Below are positions 51,341-61,267 of a DNA stretch of 64,000 nucleotides, piece after piece (position 1 is the stretch's first letter; each line of letters starts with the position of its first letter). Both the position numbers and the translations under genes were made by a program. A model generated the notes under the pieces. It ran no database searches. It was not told the origin of the DNA and saw only the letters and a program-made list of their open reading frames with translations. Origin of the DNA: Orthonyx spaldingii (taxonomy: Eukaryota > Chordata > Aves > Passeriformes > Orthonychidae); assembly GCA_013397795.1 (NCBI GenBank), contig VZTJ01005312.1, positions 186,001 through 250,000 on the forward strand, in the 5' to 3' direction.

Positions 51341-54300
51341 AAATGCTTGCTCTGAGATTGTCCAGAAATGATCCTGTGTCTGACAGTGTTTAGTTTACTA
51401 CAATTGCATAAAAAGAAATGTTAACCAAAAAAAGTCATTACAACTTGTGCATTTTTTGGAGTCTTGTTATCTGCTGAGGATGCAGACTACATCTTCAAGA
51501 AGGACAAGGATGCAGTGTGATCTTGTGTGACACCTGACAGCCCTCAGTGTAAACTGAGTGCTTGTAAGAGCAGGTCTAAATGATGGCAGCCCTGATAGAA
51601 AGACCATTGGTTTGTCCTTGAAACAGGACATGTAAATCTCAGCTACAGTGGCTGCATCATACACACCTACCCATTGGCTCCTCTGCCATGTGCTCTGGGC
51701 TTGCCCTTGCTCCCAATGAAGCTTATTCCAAAACTGACAACGATTTCAGAAGGCATGAGACCAGGTTCTCTGATCTCTTCTTGGCAGCAGAATAGAACCC
51801 AAAAGAAACACGTATACAACAGGTCAACTGCCCAAGCCAGGCCATACACAAGGGTTTCATCCAACCAGATTGCCCAGCTTTTCATGAATAACAGTATGAT
51901 TTTAAGTCTGCCATGTGCACCAAGGGACCACCTGGCTCACCTTCAGTACCTTTTATCTCTGCTTTTCCTCCTTTATGGCCAGGAGAAGCATACACAAACA
52001 AGCAATACTGTAAAATGCAGAAAGCCTAAAATACAGAATTTGAGTCTTCATACTAAACCCAATAAAGATGTTGCAAAATGGTCCGTGATGTGTACATACC
52101 TAAGCAGTTGTACTGTAAGGAGTGAACTAATGCTTAGTTGCCTGTATCCAAAAAAAAAGCATGGTCTGTAGGAAAAAACAGTTGGAAATACATCTATATC
52201 AACATTTACTGGACTGGTAGGGTGAGTGCTCCTAATGTCTTCTCTTCTTCCTGTTAAAAAGCTGAAGACAGTGTAGTTTGGAGGGGTGATAGACTCAAAT
52301 GTGGCGCAATGCAGCAAACTGCTGGACGAATCTGTTGTGCTGGTGCCACTGCTTCCTCCCTTTCTGCCGCTCTAAGGGAATAACTCAACTCTCTCTGAGA
52401 AGATCAATGGTTTCAGGAATGACAGTGTCAAAAATAAGCAGATGTAGTTTAGTCTACAGAACAGATCTTCTCAGTCTCACCTAGAAACAGACACAATTTC
52501 TGAGTGAGTCGCATTCCCTGAAATGGGACATTGGTAGCCCCATGATGCCCCAGGTCTCAAGGTCACTGCTCAAGTTCACTTATAACTAATTTTTCACTGG
52601 CCAGCACCTCTTCATTTTTCTCAGTACCCACCAGGAATTTCCAAAACTCGTTCTCTTCTCCCTTCTCTCCCTCCAGCAATCAAGCACTAGGGGCTGTAGA
52701 ACTAGACTAAATCCCAAACAATCGAATGCAGGTTCAAATAATGCCAGCTTGGCTCTGTCCTTTGGCAAAAGACAAAGTAGTCTCTGAAAATAGGAACTCC
52801 ATCAACATTTGTATAAATACTTTAGTAAGATTTTAATTCCTTTTATTATAAGAAATGTCATTAAATAAACTATGATTCAGATCTGTGATTTAAAAAAAAC
52901 ATAATAGGTTAAAAGGGAAAAGGAAACAAAAGTTTCCCCTCAAAATCACAAAAAAGGACTAATGAAGATCCAAAGTGAACCAAATACCTTGGGCAGAATA
53001 ACTTAGGAATCCGCTATGAAAATGATGCCCAGGTCTGTGTTTAATGCAGGGATGTTATAGTGCCTTAATACTAATGTGCATGTGTCAGCCATGACCTTCT
53101 TAGAACAAAACCAAAACAGGCACTACACCCTCTCCTCAACTCTCCCGATTTAAAGGAAAATCAAACTAAGCACCCAAACAGCACAGGAATGACAGAATAC
53201 TCCAAAATCTTGCCTCCTGTGGATCTTGAGGAGTCTAAGACCTCAGGATTTACCATTGTACCTACAGGAGGTGAGCTTAGGCATGGTGCCAGTAATTGTG
53301 CTTGCCTCATTCATTTCCAGAATGAGTTTCAGCACATTGGTGGTACCAGTTGCTTTTGATGAACTAGAGCCCCTGTGATCCTCCCGTCTCTTGTGCAAAT
53401 GTAGATGCTACCTTCAAGCATAGATTTTAATATATAAAAAGAAATATAGCTGCCAAGCTGTCAGAGCATTGCCTGCTAGGCTTTAACTAGACGGTGTCAT
53501 CTGCAGTTCGATCTGGTCGCCAGCACAAAATCCTTTGAAGATAACAAAAAAAACGGGTTGGGTCTGTCTGTTACGAGACCATTTGTGGAACTATTGTTGT
53601 TTGTATTGTGCTAAGGTGAAAGAACTCTAACACAGGAATAACCATTTCATGAACACTGATTTACTTGCAGAGGGTTAAGGCCAATAAGTTTGATTCTCCA
53701 TTTCAGGACAACTTAAGAGTAACACCAAAGTCAATGAACGTCCATCAGGAAAACAGAAGTTTGACTAAGAAGGGAATTACATTTAATGAGAAACCCCACA
53801 GTCTTATTTAAATGTTATTATCTCCACTGTTCCTATTTATCAATAGTATCAGCAATAGATAAAAGCATGGAGCTTGCATAGTTGCAAGAGCTATTATCTG
53901 CTGAACACATAATAAAGGTTTTCAGCAACAAGAAAAAAAAGTACTGAAAAGTAATTCTCACTCCATGGGTAATGAAAAAAAGCAAGATGTCTTTGAAAAA
54001 CTGCGCAGGAGCTACACTGTACAGGTTAATACGTTAAGACACTTTGATTCACTGCCCACCTCTGTTCACTGGAGCTTGTTAACTGCTTTATTTTTATCAT
54101 GTGTAACTGTCAGTGTGGCATCCACCTATCCTTCAACTCATATGGCATTTCTTCAAGATGAGAACTACTAAAAATATGTTTCTACAAGTCAAAATTTTGC
54201 TTTCCTGGAAATGCACAAAGCCAAAATTATGCAGGCTCTACAGAGCAAAGAAAAGGAAATGATGCATTTTCTACCTCAAATGGAGTCTATTTCTACTCTC

Positions 54301-56319
54301 CTACCTTGTTCACTACTTATGTCTATTATCTTCTCTTTTTGTGTGTATAACTCCTACTGACATTAATGGGAGGACCTGCTCATGTAAGGAGAGAGGACAA
54401 TCAAACCTTAAACATGTTCTTAGTTTGACAGCTAAATCCTCGGGTCCAGGAAATTCTACACTTTATGTCAATATGTTCCAACATCGCATTTTAAAAAAAC
54501 AGTATTTATCTATCTTCTTCCCCTATTGTACAAACAAATCTCTTACATACATCTGATATTAGGTTATATACTGCAGAAATATATAAAAACTGGTGCAGAG
54601 CACAGTAGAAGCTTTATTGAAAAAGGTTTGTTTCTTAAACCAAACCCTCTCCCTGAAACTGATTACCTTAGTAAGGAAAAAAAAATATTTTAGTGAGGAT
54701 ATTTGTAGGAATAAAGGTTATGCAGTTAGGGTTATTGAAAAATAACTTTTTAGACCAAAATAGTCCAAAACAGCCATGCTGCAGTCATCTCCCCAGCAGC
54801 ACAGTTGACACGTAAGCTGTACAGCGTTGGGAGACTTCCAGCGGGACCTCCCCTTACCTGGAGTGCTCAGAAAGTGTGGTTTTAATTGAGATTGTTACAT
54901 GAACCAAGGGAACTTTCAGGTCTCCTTTTTACTAATCTGGCACCAGTATTTTTGGTTCCTCTAATCAAAAGAGAGATGGGTGTGCTGTATGCTTCCTTAT
55001 GGGAGTTTTGGGTACAGCAGGATGTTCTCACTTGGTTTTGCTAAAGAGAAATGATGGCACTCTACACCCAGGTACTCTTTTGGTTGGTTTTGGTGTTAAT
55101 GCCTATATATGTTATTACAAAAATAATTTAAATGGCAGAAAACAAAGATCTAATTTTTTCTTGCAAATTCAAACTTGTTCAAGGTAATTCTGGCAAATCT
55201 AAAATAACCTGTTTTCCTAAGGCACCATGAACTCACCCCTAGGAATCAAATTCTCCTATACTAGACCCTAAACTGAGATAATCAAACAACATTTATATTT
55301 TGTTTGTCTTGTCTAGTTACAGATCTCGCTTTTCAGCTCTTGCTATATCATATGTATATGTAGAATATGAGGGCTACCTTTTGAAATGTCTGAGACACCT
55401 GATGGAGAGAAACCCAGTTTATCTGCCATTGTTCTTGTTGTTAGTCTTCAGTAACTGTAAGTCTGTAATGAAACCAAGCTACAATCAAATTTCTGAGGCT
55501 AGACACTAAAACACAGTAATGACTCTCACTAAACATTATGTTCTGACACCTGCAAACTACACGTCTCCAGAATTTACTGTAACTGCAGGTCCATATCATC
55601 ACCCCCAGATTAATACAGATTATTATAATACCCTCTCTTCAGGTAACCTGCAATAATCAGAGTAAGAGAAGAATTTGTGTGACAATAGGATCAATGCTGC
55701 TGCTCCATTGCAAGACTTCTTGCATGACACCCACATGAAAATCAGCTAGTAACAGATCATATGTATTCAAAGATACCATAATGGATTGATAAATAGTGTA
55801 AAGCAGAATGGAAATTTAGACCCTGATTTTTGCTCACCAAACTAAATGACTTAGAGCTCCAGATTAAGACCAGTTTGAACAGGTAAAATATGAGTATTTT
55901 AATTTGGCTCAGGATAGTACTTTGGTAGCAGTTGCCCATGCTTTGTGAGCTTTGGTTTGCATTGTGGTTTCTTTTCTGAAGACAATAATCTGAAATATGT
56001 GGTCTGGGAGGCACATAACACACACCAGCAGCAGTTGGACATTCAGCCTGTGCACGCTACTCTGAGGTAAAAACAAAATTTATATACAATGGACATCAGG
56101 TCCTCAGCACCCACTGTTTTGCTGTACGCTTTTGTTCCCGTGTGCATCACTTCCTATCCAAAGTCCACACTAATAAACATTTTTTATGACGCAAAATTAT
56201 GTGCATCCTTAAACTTGCTAAACATGATTCTCAGTGAGAGAACTCTGGAGATCTTTCATGGATTTGCCTTTCCTTGCCCCATTCAGTGTTTATGTAATGA
56301 GATTCTGTTCAAAATTGAA

Positions 56320-56351
56320 TATATGTGTATGTGTGTGTGTATACATATATA
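56320..56351 (+). repeat. TA/TG-rich alternating purine-pyrimidine tract
   Basis: A run of alternating T with A or G, including ATGTGTGTGTGT and flanked by ATATAT. It is a short, imperfect microsatellite. Confidence 0.7.
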
Positions 56352-57410
56352 CTTCCAGGATACATTTTTCCAGCCTCTTTCTGATATTCCTTTTCTGCAT
56401 TCACTCTCCAAAAGCATAAATGCTACAGTATCCTTTTCCTGAATCCGGAATAATTCATCTAAGTCTCTCTGTATCATTAACAGATTTCAACTCTGTCAAG
56501 AAGAAAAATATTACCCTCTCTTGACAGACTGGAAATTAAAACGCCATTGAATTTATATGATTCACTTGAGATTATATAGGAGTTGTCTGAAGTAGACATT
56601 GCATCTCAGTTTCCCCAATGTCCATCTGATGTCCTGTCTTCTAAATCAGCTTTCAGATTCATGTAGGATACCATTTGTAGGAGCTTTATACTCTCAATAA
56701 TTCAGATCTTTTACTTCCAAAACCTGGAATCAATTACAGTGGACCTTTGGTCCACTGGTAATAGTGGGAATCAACATCAGCACAAATATACGTGCTGAAG
56801 AGCCACCATGCTGGACTGGGACCAGGAAAAGCAGGAGTGTGTTTGTTTTGCTGTGGGAGAGTTTGGGTTGGCAAAGGGTGCAGTAAATTTGGAAGTCATG
56901 AGAACTGGAATACAACCAATGGGGACCCTTGGACTCTGGACTTCTCCTAAAAGGAGCTGTGCTTTACAGGAGCGGTGAGGGCAGCCTGTGTTTCGTTGTA
57001 CATGAAACACCAATAGTAAGACACAAAGGGTGCCTTATGCTGCTGCTCCTTCAGTTCTGTAAGGCCAGAAACAACCAGGGGAGATTTTGCCTTTTGTGGC
57101 AAAGAACACGCCCCTACATCAAAGTGAACAGGGACCACCACGTTCACTCACTGTTGTTCTTCTTGTCGATTTTCAGCCTGTGTGTCGGGTTCTTCCTTGT
57201 ATAAAGCCCTGATAGTGTGACAGTGAACATATGCTGTTAGTGTGCAATAATTGTCCTTTAGCTCCTTGTTGGCTGGATTTATTACCTAAAGCAATCATGC
57301 TGCAACAGAGGAAAAAGTAAATAAAATGTTTATGATCATGGCAAATCTTGTTTCTCCTTTAAATATTGAAAGGGCTGAATGATCTCTATGGCCAAAAATT
57401 ACCTCAAAAT

Positions 57411-57434
57411 GTATGTGTGTGTGTGTGTGTGTGT
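57411..57434 (+). repeat. (GT)n microsatellite
   Basis: Twelve dinucleotides, all GT except one AT near the start. It is likely polymorphic in length. Confidence 0.95.
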
Positions 57435-57863
57435 TTACTTTGGCTTGGTCAACTTGATATGATTTTCACCATAACCTTTCTCTGCAGCCAAAAATCACAT
57501 CACATGAGCCAAAGCAGATAACAGTCACATATACTTCTGAGGTCACCGTTGCCTGAATTATTGAACAGGTTTCTGTACCTCTTCTGGGCATGCATTGAGA
57601 TGGAAGCTTGCCAATAGCACCTCTTTTTCCAGCACATACCATACACAAAAGCAAATACATATATTGCAGCACTGTAAATGTAGTGAAATAAGGGATGCTA
57701 CTTCCCAAGGTTTCATCTCCCTTCCTCACCAATAGAGTATAAAAATGCACCATTTTTCCTCTTTGACAAAATGACTGCCACATCCACAAGGCAATCCAAA
57801 CTTTGACTCATCAGACATCACAGAGAAAACAAAGGTATTTGGGGACTGTCTTTGTTTAATATG

Positions 57864-57869
57864 TGTTGA
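57864..57869 (+). repeat. Left target-site duplication TGTTGA
   Basis: TGTTGA recurs exactly at 58526-58531, directly after the terminal CA of the LTR, giving base-level boundaries for copy C. Confidence 0.9.
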
Positions 57870-58525
57870 TGTGGCGGTGACCCAGTCGGTGGCTGTGGTC
57901 ACTGAGAGTGAGCGGCAATCTGCCACGCCTGCCTTCTCTATGTGGATTAATGAAGAATCAAGATGGTCAAACTATTCCCCTCAGCACAGTGAGTCTGAGG
58001 GGGATGGGGAAGGCAGGCATGGGTAGTTTCCCGCCACTCATAGTTGTCAGTCAGGTTCCATCTCCTCCCCCGTCCCCTCACAGTTGTTTTAATATTCCTA
58101 AGTTACCCGAAAGTTCTGTTACCAGGTTCTGTTGATTGGTTAAATTAATGTATTCCACCCCTTTGTCTCTCCATTGGATGTTCCCCGATTACATTTTATT
58201 CCCCTATTGGTTTATTTCCTTGTTCCTCCCCTTGGACTGCCCCTTTTCTTGCCCCTTTTAAACCCCTGCACACGCTCAGATCCAGGCTCTTTGTAGGATC
58301 CCTCCTTCTGTGCTGAATGGAGTGGAGTTGCTGCGAGTTTGAGTCCTCCCGCTCCTTTGCTGCCGAGCTGCTACACTGTTTCCAACTGCTGCTGCCAGCT
58401 CCCCTGGATGAGCTGTGCCTGCTTGAGCTGTTGCCAGGAGACCAAAATCCGCTGAGCCTGAGTGCTGCAGAGGTCCGGCAGAGAGCCAACACAGAGGGTC
58501 GCACTCAAGCCACTGGGCAGCGACA
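57870..58525 (+). mobile_element. ERVK-like solo LTR, copy C (656 bp)
   Basis: It starts TGTGGCGGTGACCCAG and ends CAGCGACA, bounded by perfect TGTTGA duplications. It shares the full block order with copy B at 40604, including 'ctcccccgt.ccctcaca', 'cattggatgttcccc', 'ccctattggttta', 'gccccttttaaacccctgca' and 'ggtcgcactcaagccactgg'. It therefore belongs to the same subfamily, with copy A a more distant relative. Inverted CCAAT boxes precede the 'cttttaaacccc' promoter-like block near 58255. No viral genes adjoin it. One small frame change relative to copy B lies near 58012, after the shared GDGEG stretch. Confidence 0.92.
57871..58026 (+). other. Open frame at U3 start, copy C (relic gene 3' end?)
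   Basis: From the second base of the LTR, 51 codons run to a TAG at 58024. Landmarks are VAVTQ at 1-5, PAFS at 20-23, Trp 32 and SESEGDGEG from residue 40. The distances PAFS to Trp and Trp to Ser are the same as in copies A and B. After GDGEG, an indel shifts the frame relative to copy B, whose downstream peptide then resembles the other frame here. Confidence 0.4.
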
Positions 58526-60890
58526 TGTTGATATAAAGGTCTCAAGCCTGTTTTTAAAAGAAACACCTTAGCTAAATATTAGTATGATTTTTGAAAACAT
58601 TAAAACTGCATTTCCAGCACAAGGGATGTAGGAAACAACAGAAAATGAATGGACTATAGAATTACTGTGCACTGTTTTTAAGGAGGAAGCACAGCCTGGT
58701 CCAGCATAATTCTTAATTATGCTCCTACTTAAGGAAGTGAATTTTTTTTTCTTTTTTAGTTTGCTGACTGAACCAAAAGTTGTGTGGAGAGGATCTTGTA
58801 TCGGTCTTGTTAGTCTTTTAAGAGTTTTTATTGGTTGACCTCTCTTTTTTTTTTTCTGTTCTATTTGAAAAAATTTGTACAGCATGAAAAAATTCACTTT
58901 TCATTTTTTTCAGTCATCTTTAATGAAATTTTTGCAATTCTTTTCAGTGAAACATTAATCTGAAAATGGAAAATCAAACCATTGGACTTTGAAAATATTG
59001 CACTAAACAGCTTTTTCTGACCTTCCCCTTGGTTTAAAACCTTGTCCTGGGTTTAGAAGAAGTTTATTCAGCCTATGAGCATTTGCTGCATCTCAAAGCA
59101 AATAAAACATTGCTCAAAAAAATGTTCTCCCTGTCCCAGTTTTGAGAGTAAATAGCCCTACTGACAAAAATAGCATTAATCACATTTTAAAACAGGTTGC
59201 GCTCCAGTCTGTTCTACCAAACATATGTGAACCATATTTGTTTCACTTATCTGACAACAGGAGATGAACAAAATTTCCAGGGGTTAGGTCCTGTGCTCTA
59301 ATTAAATGTATACTGGCTCTTAGTCTGGGTTACATTTAAAGACTACTTCTCAGTTCCTTTGTGGAGGAACAGACCTGCCAATGGGTGTCTCTAGCCCAAG
59401 ATTGTCTGCTGACACTCTACTGTATTTTTCTGTCATTTGGTTGCTAAACAAAAGGACACTGCCCAACCCTCTGGGGAACAGGATGGGACAAACACTTTAA
59501 CATTTGTGGTTGCCTTCTGAAACCTGCAACTGACCCTTCTCCCGTAAAAAAACATAAAATACTTAGGCAACAGGATTAAAATAGAAGACTAATGAATATA
59601 CAGAATGTCACACCTGCCGCATTTGTGAATTATTGGTCTCTTAAACTTCTATAACCCAGCACCGTCAGTGACACCCTTTATTTACCCTGAGGCGCTTGGC
59701 AGCTGCTTAAATGGCTGTCTATGGCAGTTTGGTGGAAACAATAATAATACATTATAAATCAATGAAAATGAAGTTTTTGTAGTGATAATCTGATATAGAT
59801 TTGCTAACATTTATATGAAATTCAATTCTGTTTGATTGCATCAGCATATGTTTCATTTCTTCCAACACTATTGATTTTGAAGGTTCTTTACCTATGTCTA
59901 AATTATTTCTGTTACAATTTTGCATTACTGTTTGGAAATAACTTAAATCAAATGGAACCCTTTATTCAATTTTTAGCTTTGTAAAAAGCTGGTTACTTAA
60001 GTAATGTGATCTCACTTTTATTTTTCAACAGACAAAGCTATTAGAATTCCCAAATCTTCTATATAATTTACCTGCTAAGACTCCTCTGTAATTAAGTGTG
60101 TTGTTATTTCTGGTAAAACCACAGAAACACAAGGGAAAAAAATAAAATACAGGCATAATATCAAAGTGCTTAGGGTATTCAAACCAATGAATAAATCCAA
60201 GGTTTTTGTGTTGAAATGGATGTTGTTAATGCAGTTAGAGCAGTGACTACTTAATGTGCACAGGCAAGTAGCTGTGTCTGTGTACGTATTGAGGTGCTGT
60301 GTGTACAATGGTGATAATAACCACTTCATAGCATCCTCTCAAATAAAAGAGGCATTGTTGCTGTTCCAGTGATTTACTATAAAAATTGAGGCACAAAATC
60401 TTCTGGAATTAGATACTTTAAATGGCTATAAAAGTGCAAATAAATAAATGACCTGATTTTGAGATCTACAGGATGCTGCATTCCATCATTGTCTTGGCTT
60501 GTATTTTATGTCTGAGCATGCAGAGCACATGCATATTGTCTGTACATGAACTTGCGTCTGTATGTGTAGGGCATCATTTTTACCCAAACTGCACCATGGG
60601 TTTTTTGCATGGCTGTGACACTTTTGGCGCAAGTGTCCCTCAGACATCAGGTGGGATGAGAAACCTTAATATTTTCCCCTGACTTTCAAATATTGACAAT
60701 TCGGCAGAAACTTTTCCTTGGAAAACATAAATCCTGTCATGAAAAAAACATTGTGCTTCAGCTATGTCAGAATGAATGGGGGCGTATTTTTTAATTATTT
60801 GATTTACTTTTTTTGTCCTCTTAAATATGTCAAAATAAAACTTTAAATAAGAAAGCTTAAAATCCAATTCACCTGACAATTAATAATATT

Positions 60891-60916
60891 AACAACAACA
60901 ACAATAATAATAATAA
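60891..60916 (+). repeat. (AAC)n/(AAT)n trinucleotide tract
   Basis: Four AAC-type units run directly into four AAT-type units. It is a compound microsatellite in an AT-rich context. Confidence 0.85.
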
Positions 60917-61242
60917 AAGTATTTCATTTCGAAGTGTGATACTTCATTCCTGAAACTCTAATAAAATAGCAGAATCTTACAATCCTTCATGAGAAAGAAT
61001 TTCTACCTACCATGCAGGTCAAAAAGCGCTCCAGCCTGTGACTCATTGGCAAAGCAGTAATAGTTGCTGTATGTAACCTTTTGGCTTTCTGAATATCTTT
61101 TGCTATTTCTAACACTTCGGGTATTTTCCCTGCTTGGGTACCTCTGCCATCACTCCAGCAATGTAGAGACACCTATCGAGTCCAGTGTCTCTTTCCAGTG
61201 GAAGGCACAGCCACAAGAACTGGTCTTCTTGACCAAAAAATC

Positions 61243-61267
61243 CACACACACACACACACACACACAC
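61243..61267 (+). repeat. (CA)n microsatellite
   Basis: Twelve perfect CA units plus a terminal C, the longest perfect dinucleotide repeat in the window. Likely polymorphic. Confidence 0.95.

Larger units (their letters stand above)
51341..57863. other. Unique DNA with a GT microsatellite
   Basis: The longest repeat-free open frame of the window (165 codons, plus strand, 51674-52171) lies here. It has no recognisable motif and I do not call it a gene. Also present are a TA/TG-rich tract at 56320-56351 and (GT)n at 57411-57434. Nothing else is recognised. Confidence 0.5.

Noticed and set aside
53490..53525. tRNA-like T-arm word (GTTCGATC)
   Set aside because: No acceptor, D-arm or anticodon structure can be paired around it.
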